A stretch of 13,879 nt of DNA from Bacteroidia bacterium (GCA_026391235.1 JAPLDV010000679.1:1-13879); one strand, 5' to 3'. Counted from the first letter of the stretch, positions 1-8,345 are shown. The notes: generated by a model not told the origin, from the letters alone. Numbers and translations are program-made.

Positions 1-1
1 T

Positions 2-565
2 TCGCTGAGTTTTGATGAAACCGGGAAAATCTATCTGATTACCGGTGCCAATATGGCCGGAAAATCCACCTTATTGAGAATGGCCGGGGTTAACATGATC
101 CTCGCAATGGCCGGGGGACCGGTGTGTGCAGAACGATTTGCACTGGTTCCCATTTCTCTTCATACCAGTTTAAGAACCAATGATTCGCTGGGAGATGATG
201 AGTCCTATTTTTATGCTGAACTGAAAAAACTGAGCCGCATAATAAGCCGTTTTGAGAAGGGTGAAAAACTGTTCGTCATTATTGATGAGATGCTTAAAGG
301 AACTAATTCGCTTGATAAACATACCGGTTCGGCTGCCCTGATCCGGCGCCTGATTGACCGGGGAGCATCCGGACTGGTTGCCACCCATGATGTTGAACTC
401 GGGAAACTGGAATCCGACTATCCCGGGAGGTTGGCCAACCACTGTTTTGAAGTCATCACCGAAGGCGACCATCTAAAATTCGATTACCTCCTGTACCCCG
501 GAATCAGTCAAAACCTTAACGCTACGTTTTTAATGAGGAAAATGGGGATTATCGGGAAAGCTTAA
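2..565 (+). CDS. MutS-family DNA mismatch repair-like ATPase, C-terminal part (5' end outside window)
   Basis: This is the C-terminal 187 residues of a MutS-type ABC ATPase (MutS domain V). The reading frame is open to the left edge, and the Met codon at 53 lies inside the Walker A motif, so it is not the start. Visible motifs, numbered from base 2: Walker A TGANMAGKST (14-23), the segment LRTNDSLGDDESYFYAEL after it, Walker B LFVIIDE with catalytic D95-E96, then the signature-like MLKGTNSLDK, and an H-loop ATHD (128-130). True MutS usually reads DE[LIM]GRGTS after Walker B. The MLKGTN version is the one I associate with MutS-like, often membrane-linked paralogs common in Bacteroidota, rather than the housekeeping repair MutS. 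The N-terminal domains are not visible, so that subfamily call is inference. It is followed by a 156-bp gap before the first peptidase and is probably unrelated to it. Confidence is high for the family and moderate for the paralog type. Confidence 0.93.
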   Translation, partial: SLSFDETGKIYLITGANMAGKSTLLRMAGVNMILAMAGGPVCAERFALVPISLHTSLRTNDSLGDDESYFYAELKKLSRIISRFEKGEKLFVIIDEMLKGTNSLDKHTGSAALIRRLIDRGASGLVATHDVELGKLESDYPGRLANHCFEVITEGDHLKFDYLLYPGISQNLNATFLMRKMGIIGKA

Positions 566-721
566 TTCCAAAAATTACTCAAATTTCGGCGGTTTGCTGC
601 ACATTGATAAAATATTCAGACCTAATCCTTCCTCCGGTCGACAAAACATATTATCATTGCACCCGCTGAAGGGAAAACATAATACTTTTCGGGTTGTATT
701 ACTCATTCATTTAGGTTTGAT

Positions 722-3202
722 ATGTATAAAAGAATTCTGGTTTTTTCAATAGGATTATTAAATATCGTTGCTGCTTTATTCGGGCAGCAGGCAGATGTAA
801 GTGCTTTAGGTTCAGATGATTCAATATTGAAAAATTTGCCAAGGATGACAATGCCGTCTGGTTATGCTACAAGACCATTACCAACTAAAAAAGATAATTC
901 CCGTGTAATTTATTTTTCCGGCATTTATAACCAGGATGTATGGAACTGCAATCAAGCTGCTTCGATCTGGACGATGTTCACTTATGAGATAAATTATTTG
1001 CGAAATTTGAATTCCTCATTGACCCAAAATCAATATAGCCCGATGGCGGTTTATAACCTCCTGAATTACGGTAATGGTTCAAATGGTGTTTCCTATTTCG
1101 ATAGCTGGAACCTGATCAAATCCAACGGGATACCCGGCAATCCGGATTTTACTGCATACAGCCAGAATTCACAGATCTGGATGACCGGATACGACAAGTA
1201 TTACCGGGGGATGAAAAACCGTGTGGATCAGGTTTTTGCCATTGATGTCGGAAATCCCGACGGATTGCTGATACTAAAACATTGGATAAACGATCACCTC
1301 GACGGTTCACAAATTGGAGGAGTGGCTAATTATCAGATTGGATCGGGTGGCATGGATATTCCCCAGATTCCGCTGGATAAAGGCTTGGAAGAGGAGGGAC
1401 AGTGTATCGTCATCAAGTACGGTCCGATTGTTGGCCACGCCATGACCTTTGTCGGATGGAACGATTCGGTCCGCTATGATGTGAATGCCGATGGCCGGTA
1501 TACGAATAATATTGATATCAACGGCGATGGCGTTGTTAACATGAAGGATTGGGAAATTGGTGCCATGCTGGTGGTTAACTCCTGGGGGGCAGCTTACAAT
1601 GCAGGAAAATTATGGGTAATGTACCGGTTGTTAGCTGAAAAGGTCATAGACGGAGGTATCTGGAATAATGCCGCAATGGTGGTTAAGCCAAAGAAAACCT
1701 ATGATCCGTTACTAACTATTAAAGCAAAGATACGCTATAACCAGCGCAACCGGATTAAAATCCAGGTCGGTGTTTCATCGGATCTGAATGCGCATGACCC
1801 CGGGAGAGTGATCGATTACCCCTGCTTTAACTTTCAGGGAGACGTTCTGCCGATGCAGGGTTTCTCGGGTGTTGACTCGGATCTGATTGAAATCGGCCTG
1901 GATATTACCCCGCTGATGAATTACATCCCTGCAAACGGTCAGGCCAAAATATTCCTCGATGTGATCCAGAAGTCCCCGGATGCCACTGCTTCCGGCAAAG
2001 TTGAGAGCTTCTCGGTTTTGGATTACACGAATGGAATAAATGAATTTATTAATACTGAAGGGGCAGTTACTATTCTCCCGAATTCGGTTACCCGGCTTTC
2101 AGTACCCATAAATACACGAGTAAACAGGCCTTCAATTATCACCGAAGAACTGACTGATGCTCAGGTTGGAATGGAATACCGGTCTCAGATTGAGGCTGAT
2201 GGAACAACCGGTCCCTACCGCTATGAAAATCCGGCAACGTGGTTTGTTGAAAAACCAATTGCTGAATCCTTTGATTTTGCAGGAGGTAACGAAGTCTTTA
2301 CTGAACCTCTTAAAACGGCCAGGGTGATGGATTTGCCCTTTTCCTTTCCGTTATTCGGCAAGAGCTACGATCAGGTAACCGTTCTTGCTGATGGGGGTAT
2401 CGTCATGGGCCAGAGTTTAGTAATATATCCGTATGTGATCGACCCTCGTCTGCGTTTTTATCAGAATTGCGGTATTTTCCCGCTTCTCGGGACTCTATAT
2501 TATTCTAAGCCAGGCAGTAGTGTAACCATGGAAGTTGCTTCTGATGCAGCGATTTTCCGCTGGCATGCAGCTGTCGACCCTGAGGGCTTAAAGCGGGTGG
2601 AATTTGCAGCAAAGATCCAATCCGACGGGACCATACAGTTCTATTACGGGAATGTGAATATTACGCCTGATATTTTCTGGATATCCGGAATATCTAAAGG
2701 GAACAACCTCGATTATTTATTAATGGATCAAAATTTTTCCGGGGTTAAAAATGATGTGGCATTCGGTCTTGAGCTGATGGAATGGCCTTCGTGGCTGAGC
2801 TTGGGGAGCAATGGCGATTTGCGTGGCATTCCTGATAAGACCGGATTATTTACTTTGCCATTGAAAGTCACTGACTGGTCGGGGATCAGCAATTATAAGG
2901 AACTCTCGATAAAAGTAAACGGGGGAAGCAGTGTCCAAACAATTAATCAGGAAGGCGGAACCCGAATCTGGCCTAATCCGTTTACAAACCGGCTTTGGCT
3001 GGAAGGTTATTGTGAGCAGGCTGGTAATCTGACCTTTACTGTTTACGACCTTTCGGGTCGCGAGTTGCTTGCCAGAAAATACACCGCTCAGGCTGGTCAC
3101 AATACTATTCATTGTACGGATTTAGCCGGCCTTAACAGCGGAGTTTACCTGTTTCAGCTGGCTGGCGTGCTTAACGCACAGGGAAAACTTGTTAAAAATT
3201 AG
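722..3202 (+). CDS. Secreted papain-like (C1) cysteine peptidase with Ca2+-loop insertion and T9SS type A sorting tail (paralog 1)
   Basis: The product is an 826-aa predicted extracellular cysteine peptidase. It starts with a Sec signal peptide (residues 1 to about 21: MYKR, a hydrophobic core, then ALFGQQ). The C1 domain spans about 60-325. Presumed catalytic residues are Gln71 (oxyanion hole), Cys76 in DVWNCNQAAS, His239 in GHAMTFVGW and Asn286 in VVNSWG. The Cys context lacks the usual CGSCWAF. Two acidic loops, DVNADGRYTNNI and DINGDGVVNMKD (253-276), are inserted between His and Asn and look Ca2+-binding. A beta-rich segment follows (330-450). An Ig-like He_PIG domain (about 470-505 plus 688-733) appears split by a domain at 510-685. 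The tail (745-826) has RIWPNPFTNRLWLE, YDLSGREL and LNSGVYLFQL, typical of the T9SS type A tail that is removed on secretion. The ATG at 722 is the only start that keeps the full signal peptide. The stop overlaps that of the convergent gene. The gene has a full-length paralog at 8425-10893. The substrate is unknown. Confidence 0.9.
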   Translation: MYKRILVFSIGLLNIVAALFGQQADVSALGSDDSILKNLPRMTMPSGYATRPLPTKKDNSRVIYFSGIYNQDVWNCNQAASIWTMFTYEINYLRNLNSSLTQNQYSPMAVYNLLNYGNGSNGVSYFDSWNLIKSNGIPGNPDFTAYSQNSQIWMTGYDKYYRGMKNRVDQVFAIDVGNPDGLLILKHWINDHLDGSQIGGVANYQIGSGGMDIPQIPLDKGLEEEGQCIVIKYGPIVGHAMTFVGWNDSVRYDVNADGRYTNNIDINGDGVVNMKDWEIGAMLVVNSWGAAYNAGKLWVMYRLLAEKVIDGGIWNNAAMVVKPKKTYDPLLTIKAKIRYNQRNRIKIQVGVSSDLNAHDPGRVIDYPCFNFQGDVLPMQGFSGVDSDLIEIGLDITPLMNYIPANGQAKIFLDVIQKSPDATASGKVESFSVLDYTNGINEFINTEGAVTILPNSVTRLSVPINTRVNRPSIITEELTDAQVGMEYRSQIEADGTTGPYRYENPATWFVEKPIAESFDFAGGNEVFTEPLKTARVMDLPFSFPLFGKSYDQVTVLADGGIVMGQSLVIYPYVIDPRLRFYQNCGIFPLLGTLYYSKPGSSVTMEVASDAAIFRWHAAVDPEGLKRVEFAAKIQSDGTIQFYYGNVNITPDIFWISGISKGNNLDYLLMDQNFSGVKNDVAFGLELMEWPSWLSLGSNGDLRGIPDKTGLFTLPLKVTDWSGISNYKELSIKVNGGSSVQTINQEGGTRIWPNPFTNRLWLEGYCEQAGNLTFTVYDLSGRELLARKYTAQAGHNTIHCTDLAGLNSGVYLFQLAGVLNAQGKLVKN
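1478..1549 (+). other. Double Ca2+-binding loop inserted between catalytic His and Asn, paralog 1
   Basis: These bases encode residues 253-276 of the first peptidase. The second loop, D-I-N-G-D-G-V-V-N-M-K-D, fits the 12-residue EF-hand/dockerin loop pattern (acidic or Asn at 1, 3, 5, Gly6, hydrophobic 8, acidic 12). The first loop, D-V-N-A-D-G-R-Y-T-N-N-I, fits positions 1-9, and the next Asp both closes it and opens the second loop. His239 and Asn286 are 47 residues apart, against 16 in papain (H159 to N175). Ca2+ binding is inferred from the pattern alone. Confidence 0.7.
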
Positions 3203-4212
3203 TTGATCGGCTGGCCAATATTGATACCCAGCTGGATCATATGGCTGCTGAATCCTTTTGGAATATCGGCAGAAACCGGGATCGCAAACAGGTAACGGAA
3301 TGACAGGTTATCAAGCCTGACTCCCACGAACACTGAAAAATCCTCTTTCAAACGGTAGGAAACCCCGGCATTAAACATGTCACGCAAGTGAACGGTTGTG
3401 CTCACATCAAAAAGAAATCCGTTACGCTGGTTGAGCTTAATTAAGGCCATAGGCTCGATCTTCAGATTCATGCTTCGGTTCAGCGTAAAAAAATAACCCC
3501 CGTAGGCATAAGCTGACCGGGCCAGATCGGGATTAAGTGATGGTTTTTCGGTTCCCGGAAATCCGTAATTACCGAATTTCACTGATGAATTTGCCAATTG
3601 AATCAGCGAGAATCCTGCATAGCCCTCCTTGTTAAAATAGTGGACACCAGCATTAAAATCAATGAAAAAACTTTTATTTGGATTATTCAGATAGGGATCT
3701 TGCGGATCGGCCAGAACAATACGGCTCGACCCAACCTGAAAAAAGGTTGGGGATAATCCGAATGATAACCGGCCTTTGTTCAGATACAGATGATAGGAAT
3801 AATCCAGGTGTAGTCCGGTTAGATGGAAAACACCATACGAATCATGGAAAAATCCTCCCCCGACTCCAACATTGCTGTAGGTGTATTTCCCTTTATTGAT
3901 AAATCCCTGAGGGGTGAAACGCGACTTGGCTGGGACCCATTTTGTATGATAGGTAACGCTTTGACTGGCTGGTGCTCCATCCCAGCCTGACCATTGTTGC
4001 CTTGAATTAGCCACCAGCGTACCATATTGTCCCGTTCCGGCAATGGCGGGATTGAGGAGAAACAGGTTAGCCAGATACTGGTCCGAAAAGGAGTTTACCT
4101 GAGAAAAACCCGAAACGACCGGTGCCAGCAAGGTCATAATCAGCACCAATCGGAGCGAAAATGTTGTTAAGGATTCAAATGAAATCCTCATATATAACAG
4201 ATTATTCCTCAT
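3199..4212 (-). CDS. PorP/SprF-family T9SS outer-membrane protein
   Basis: The 337-aa product is a PorP/SprF-like beta-barrel protein. In Flavobacterium johnsoniae, SprF is needed for secretion or surface attachment of the adhesin SprB, and cargo with type B tails generally depends on a PorP-like partner. Family hallmarks are visible: a signal peptide (about 1-38, ending SGFSQ), then DQYLANLFLLNPAIAGTG with NPAIAG at 54-59, then RQQWSGWDGAP at 71-81, followed by alternating amphipathic strands with many Gly and aromatic residues (for example YSNVGVGGGFFHD). The length is normal for the family. The start ATG (4212-4210) overlaps the upstream stop as ATGA, which points to translational coupling with the large type B protein and makes that protein its likely client. 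Met8 is a possible alternative start, but the overlap favours Met1. The stop overlaps the stop of the convergent peptidase gene. Confidence is high for the family; the specific partnership is inferred from position. Confidence 0.92.
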   Translation of the reverse strand: MRNNLLYMRISFESLTTFSLRLVLIMTLLAPVVSGFSQVNSFSDQYLANLFLLNPAIAGTGQYGTLVANSRQQWSGWDGAPASQSVTYHTKWVPAKSRFTPQGFINKGKYTYSNVGVGGGFFHDSYGVFHLTGLHLDYSYHLYLNKGRLSFGLSPTFFQVGSSRIVLADPQDPYLNNPNKSFFIDFNAGVHYFNKEGYAGFSLIQLANSSVKFGNYGFPGTEKPSLNPDLARSAYAYGGYFFTLNRSMNLKIEPMALIKLNQRNGFLFDVSTTVHLRDMFNAGVSYRLKEDFSVFVGVRLDNLSFRYLFAIPVSADIPKGFSSHMIQLGINIGQPIN

Positions 4213-7200
4213 CTTAATATAGAGACCGAGCCTTTGAGTGGTTTAAGATCACTTTGCAGCCAAATTAGGTAATAGTAAGATCCCACAGGCAGAACATTAC
4301 CCGATTTATCAATTCCATCCCATGGTTCAGGGTATCCGGTTTCCGACCACCATATCAGATGGCCCGATCGGTTGAATATTTTCACCAGGCACTCCGGAAA
4401 GTCTTTCAATGCAGCAATTTCCCATTTTTCATTGATTCCATCACCATTCGGGGTAAAAGCGTTAGGAATACTAAACGGAGGATAGCCGAGGGTGAGATCG
4501 ATCAGTGCATTCTCGTGGCATTTGGCAGCATCCGTTACCCAAACCAAATATTTTCCAAGAACCATATTCGATAAAAAAGTAATGGTATCGTTGGTCGACC
4601 ATTTGACCGAATAGGGAGGTGTTCCACCCTTGATCATCAGGTTAATTTCTCCGTCGGAGCATGTTTCACAGCTCGGTGAAACCAAATGGTAATTTAACCG
4701 GATGCTATCCGGCTCATTAAATATGATCTCCCTGGGATATTTTGTTATGCAGGCCTTATCTTCCCTTACCAAGACACGGAAAATATTTTTACCGTATAAA
4801 CCCTCGAAAGATGGACTGTCGGAGAAGCTTAAACCATCGTCAATGCTATACTGGTAAGAAATTCCCGAACCGTGAGCATAGATCATCAGACTGCCATCTT
4901 TACTTCCGGCACAGGTAACAGGATTAGTTTCGACCTTATCGATTACAAGCTTGTTCGGGTCGTTAATCCGGATGGATACGGTATCAGAATTTTGACATCC
5001 GTCTTTTGAGACGACTGTCACCCAATATTTCCCGTTTTGGGTAACTGATATTTCGCGCGAATTTGCTCCGTTGTACCAGGTATAAATATCGGATCCGCCC
5101 TGGTTGGCGGTCAGTATAACCGGGTTCGTTGTGCAGTAAACGGTATCCTTTCCCAGTTCAGCTTTAGGCTTATCCTTGGTGGTCACTTGCAAAGAATCGC
5201 TGTTGACACAGCCATCAAAAATGATTTTAACCCAGTATAATCCGGATTGTTTTATGAATATATCCGAAGTGGTGTCGCGGGTACTCCACAGATAGGTATC
5301 CCCGATGCCACCATTGAGTCTAAGCGAGTCCAACACACAAATAGTGGTATCCTGGCCCAGATTTACCACCGGAAGAGGTTTAATCTCAACATGAATGCTG
5401 TCGGTATTGGAGCATCCATTCTCCCCGGTTATGGTTAGAAAATACATACCGGTTTCGTTCACCCTGGTCACAGGAAGCGTATCCCCGCCCGGGCTCCAGT
5501 AATAGTGGATGCCCGTACCGCCCTGCAGTAGAACAGGGGCGGCCTTGCATTGACTTTTATCTTCTCCGAGTTCAACAGGAGGCAAAGGTTTTATTGTCAG
5601 ATTAACGGTATCGCTGTTCACACATCCGTCAAAATGGATAGTTACCCAATATGTGCCGGATTGACCGGCATATTTATCAGGAGTGGTTTCGCCGGTGTTC
5701 CATAAATAGGTATCGCCTTTACCGCCATAGAGTTTGACGGGTTTCGATGAACAAATTGTGGTATCAAGGGGCATTTTCAGATCCACAACCGGGAGTGGCT
5801 TGATGGTAACCTGTATGCTGTCGGTGTTATAACAGCCATTATTCCGGACGGTCAGTTTATAAGTATGAGTACCGGGTTCATTTACACTGATTTCCTCAGA
5901 AGTTTCACCGCCCGGGCTCCATAAGTATTGATCACCAACAACATGACCGGAGAGGGTAAGAGGGCTTCCCAGGCACTGAGTGATATTATCACCCAGGCGT
6001 ATGTCGGGAAGGGGCTTGATAACAATTTTAGTAGTATCCGTGAGTACACAATGGTTCCGGTCGGTGGCATAGAGGATGAGTGTGTCAATTGATTGGGTGA
6101 TATGCACAAACTGCGTGGTTTCATCATTGCTCCATTTATAGGCAATGTACTCGCTGCCTCCGTCGAGTTCAACGGTATCGCCCTGGCATTTCTCATGAAG
6201 ATCACCCAGCATTGGCAGGTTTACCGGGAAGACTTCGATTGTTTTGTCCCCATAAGAAAAGCACTCTTTTCCTTCCACATTGAAAGAATATCCTTTAACA
6301 CGATAAGTAGTAGTCCCCGTGATTGTTACATTTATTGAAGATGCCGAAAGCCCGTCAGGGTTGGTCCACAGGAAATTAGGTGCACCTTCGGCTGAAAGGG
6401 TAATCACGGTACCGGGGCAAACGGGTCCCGTAACGGAAGCGTGTATAATTACATCGGGTATATCTGAATTTGAAACACCGAGTTTGCTGGTTATGGAGCA
6501 CCCTGTTTTACGATTGGTTATTTTCACTTCATAAACCCCTCCAGGTAAATTAAGAAGCTGATGTGTTGTATCCGGAAATCCGGTCCAAACAAACTTATAT
6601 TGGTCCGGCGACTGGTCCATCAACAGTGTGATGGAACCGTTTGAAGTGCCGCAGGCAGCAAATGTGATCAATGTATCCAAAATAAGCGGAACCGGGTTCT
6701 CCTCAACCACGGTAGAATCTGAATTGGAACAGCCGTTATAATGGGTTACAGTTACTACATATTTTCCGGGATTGTACACCATGCGGTAGCGTTCGACATT
6801 CAGGTTCTGATTATCCCGCCAGCTGTAAAAGGCTCCATCGCCGGCATCCAGCTGGGCAGGATCTCCTGCGCACATACTGGTGGTATCCGGGAAATTGAGT
6901 TCCGGCAACTGGTGAATGGTGATCTCGCGTCGCTGATTAAACGGTGTTCCGAATTGGGTAAATTTACATTCAATCAGATATTTGCCTGGCTGAGTAAACC
7001 GGTAGGTGCCTTCCTTGGTTTCGGCATCAACAGCTGCGTAACCAAAGGAAACTGTGCCGGTTGTATCAAAAATTTGCCAGGAAGGCAGGCCATTAATAGC
7101 CAGTCTGGTTGAGAGGTAAAACCGTGTAAGATCATTCTGGCAGGTATTCTCAAAATAAAATTCCGCTGCCTTGAAAAAATCGGAAAGAAAGGTAGGCAAT

Positions 7201-8345
7201 CCATAATAGGCTCTTCCTCCTTCCCCGGTTAGGTTGTTCCTTAAACTCGCACCATTGTCCGTATAGTTGCATTTCTTCTGGATCGGAGATTTGATCACTC
7301 CTAAATAGGGCTGACCAGATAGAGACACGTAAATTTTACCATCGAACCCAAGCTGAAGGGCGCCGCAGAGAATATTTGGATTTTGACGCAAAATCTGGAC
7401 GCTGTTTTTTATGAAAGTTTCATTAAGAGCCGTAAGATCCCATTGATAAAGAATACCTCCTTTTCTGGTTGAGCCGTACAGGTAATTGCTCGTGGGTGAA
7501 AATTCCACACCGTAAGCAGCTTCTTTTTCGGCAAACAGATCAAGTGCGTCTCCAGCCGGAAGCTTGGCGATCAACATAATTTCACCGGTTTCATGATTGA
7601 AGCTGAACAACTCGAAAAAATGCTGTCCTTCCACAGCTGCAACCAAAAAATCTCCCTTTGGCGATGATTTGAGGTACCCGGTGGCTCCACGATTGATCCG
7701 GTCGGTTGGGTCAATAATATGCGGAGATCCGGCTTCGGGCATGGACTCCAGAGAAATCCCGGAATTATTGAGAAGAAACTCATAAAAAGCCCAGGTGCCG
7801 AATTGATGCGCAATAATCCAATAATCCCCATTAGGTTTTTTAACTACCGTAATTTTTTCTGTGAACAAAATGTTCGGATCATCTACCAACGGAACATTCT
7901 TTTTCGTAACCCGGCCAAATGGCGGGTTCTGTGCCATATCAACAACGCTGTAATTTAATCCGTGATAGTCCGGAGAATATTGCGCCACTGCCTGATCTAC
8001 AGTGAAAATGTAAAACTCAGTGGTTGAACCCGGCCTGGGAACAATGATCGATGACTGCGTACTGGAAACATCACCGTAAAGGCCATCTCCATTATCCATG
8101 ATGCCATGAATGCTATTGTAAACGGTCTGGCCATCTGTATAAAACAGCAGTTGTCCCTCTTTATCGCTTATTGTTGCAACCCCCTCCCGGGTGTTTATTT
8201 TACCATCGGTTCGCGGCCGGGGGTAGGACAGGTTGAAGTCTAATCCTGCATTTTGACCAAAATACCAGACGGCTCCCTCTTTCTGGGCGTGAAGTGGCTG
8301 GGGAAGCGATAACGCTAAACCTGCCAAAACAACAAGAAACCGCAT
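4209..8345 (-). CDS. Large multidomain surface protein with T9SS type B (CHU_C, gliding-motility-associated) C-terminal domain
   Basis: The 1378-aa predicted secreted adhesin-like protein begins with a signal peptide (1-21, MRFLVVLAGLALSLPQPLHA then Q). The start chosen is ATG at 8345, because a GTG six bases upstream adds only two residues. Domains: about 22-400 is a propeller-like N-terminal region opening AVWYFGQNAGLDFN, a layout common in Bacteroidota type B cargo. About 402-478 is a PKD-like domain. Ig-like modules follow at 480-550, 628-705, 706-777, then tandem 778-849, 850-919, 920-989, 990-1057 and 1058-1128. SprB-like repeats lie at about 551-627, 1129-1214 (VTCAGSKDGSL) and 1215-1290 (CSDGEINLMIKGGTPPYSV). 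The CHU_C tail occupies 1291-1378 (IPNAFTPNGDGINEKWEI, then WDGIDKSGNVLPVGSYYY). Such tails direct export by T9SS and surface attachment. The gene is translationally coupled to the PorP-like gene downstream and divergent from the second peptidase. An adhesin, matrix or gliding role is inference; no catalytic domain is recognised with confidence. Confidence 0.9.
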   Translation of the reverse strand: MRFLVVLAGLALSLPQPLHAQKEGAVWYFGQNAGLDFNLSYPRPRTDGKINTREGVATISDKEGQLLFYTDGQTVYNSIHGIMDNGDGLYGDVSSTQSSIIVPRPGSTTEFYIFTVDQAVAQYSPDYHGLNYSVVDMAQNPPFGRVTKKNVPLVDDPNILFTEKITVVKKPNGDYWIIAHQFGTWAFYEFLLNNSGISLESMPEAGSPHIIDPTDRINRGATGYLKSSPKGDFLVAAVEGQHFFELFSFNHETGEIMLIAKLPAGDALDLFAEKEAAYGVEFSPTSNYLYGSTRKGGILYQWDLTALNETFIKNSVQILRQNPNILCGALQLGFDGKIYVSLSGQPYLGVIKSPIQKKCNYTDNGASLRNNLTGEGGRAYYGLPTFLSDFFKAAEFYFENTCQNDLTRFYLSTRLAINGLPSWQIFDTTGTVSFGYAAVDAETKEGTYRFTQPGKYLIECKFTQFGTPFNQRREITIHQLPELNFPDTTSMCAGDPAQLDAGDGAFYSWRDNQNLNVERYRMVYNPGKYVVTVTHYNGCSNSDSTVVEENPVPLILDTLITFAACGTSNGSITLLMDQSPDQYKFVWTGFPDTTHQLLNLPGGVYEVKITNRKTGCSITSKLGVSNSDIPDVIIHASVTGPVCPGTVITLSAEGAPNFLWTNPDGLSASSINVTITGTTTYRVKGYSFNVEGKECFSYGDKTIEVFPVNLPMLGDLHEKCQGDTVELDGGSEYIAYKWSNDETTQFVHITQSIDTLILYATDRNHCVLTDTTKIVIKPLPDIRLGDNITQCLGSPLTLSGHVVGDQYLWSPGGETSEEISVNEPGTHTYKLTVRNNGCYNTDSIQVTIKPLPVVDLKMPLDTTICSSKPVKLYGGKGDTYLWNTGETTPDKYAGQSGTYWVTIHFDGCVNSDTVNLTIKPLPPVELGEDKSQCKAAPVLLQGGTGIHYYWSPGGDTLPVTRVNETGMYFLTITGENGCSNTDSIHVEIKPLPVVNLGQDTTICVLDSLRLNGGIGDTYLWSTRDTTSDIFIKQSGLYWVKIIFDGCVNSDSLQVTTKDKPKAELGKDTVYCTTNPVILTANQGGSDIYTWYNGANSREISVTQNGKYWVTVVSKDGCQNSDTVSIRINDPNKLVIDKVETNPVTCAGSKDGSLMIYAHGSGISYQYSIDDGLSFSDSPSFEGLYGKNIFRVLVREDKACITKYPREIIFNEPDSIRLNYHLVSPSCETCSDGEINLMIKGGTPPYSVKWSTNDTITFLSNMVLGKYLVWVTDAAKCHENALIDLTLGYPPFSIPNAFTPNGDGINEKWEIAALKDFPECLVKIFNRSGHLIWWSETGYPEPWDGIDKSGNVLPVGSYYYLIWLQSDLKPLKGSVSILR
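4212..4475 (-). other. T9SS type B sorting domain (CHU_C) of the large surface protein
   Basis: These are the last 88 residues of the large protein. They open with the diagnostic string IPNAFTPNGDGINE, continue with VKIFNRSGHLIWW and PWDGIDKSG, and end GSYYYLIWLQSDLKPLKGSV. This is the gliding motility-associated C-terminal domain. It differs from the type A tails of the two flanking peptidases, so the island carries both classes of T9SS signal. Confidence 0.93.
4962..6014 (-). repeat. Five tandem Ig-like modules of 68-72 aa, the first four in A-B-A-B order
   Basis: Module limits on the minus strand are A1 6014-5799 (72 aa), B1 5798-5589 (70), A2 5588-5379 (70), B2 5378-5175 (68) and a divergent fifth 5174-4962 (71). 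The first four open with PLP and A1, B1 and A2 end with IK. Each module has one conserved Cys near residue 14-16 and a second in an NGC/DGC motif near the end, plausibly a disulfide. A1 and A2 share WSPGG, VNE and NTDSI; B1 and B2 share DTTIC, GDTYLW and FDGCVNSD. A looser related module precedes A1 at 6230-6015. Confidence 0.85.

Noticed and set aside
53..565. Complete 170-aa gene starting at ATG 53
   Set aside because: The ATG lies inside the Walker A motif and the frame is open to the left edge, so this is a truncated larger gene.
566..721. Promoter or terminator in the gap before the first peptidase
   Set aside because: I found no stable hairpin with a T-run after the MutS-like gene. TATCATTG (652-659) is one mismatch from a -7 element but has no TTTG at the right distance upstream.
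4962..6014. CRISPR-like or satellite repeat array
   Set aside because: The periodicity (204-216 bp) is protein-level and in frame, with diverged DNA. It encodes Ig-like modules, not short identical repeats with spacers.
6741..7112. 123-aa plus-strand open frame
   Set aside because: It is antisense to the Ig-like and PKD-like region of the large surface protein and shows no family features.
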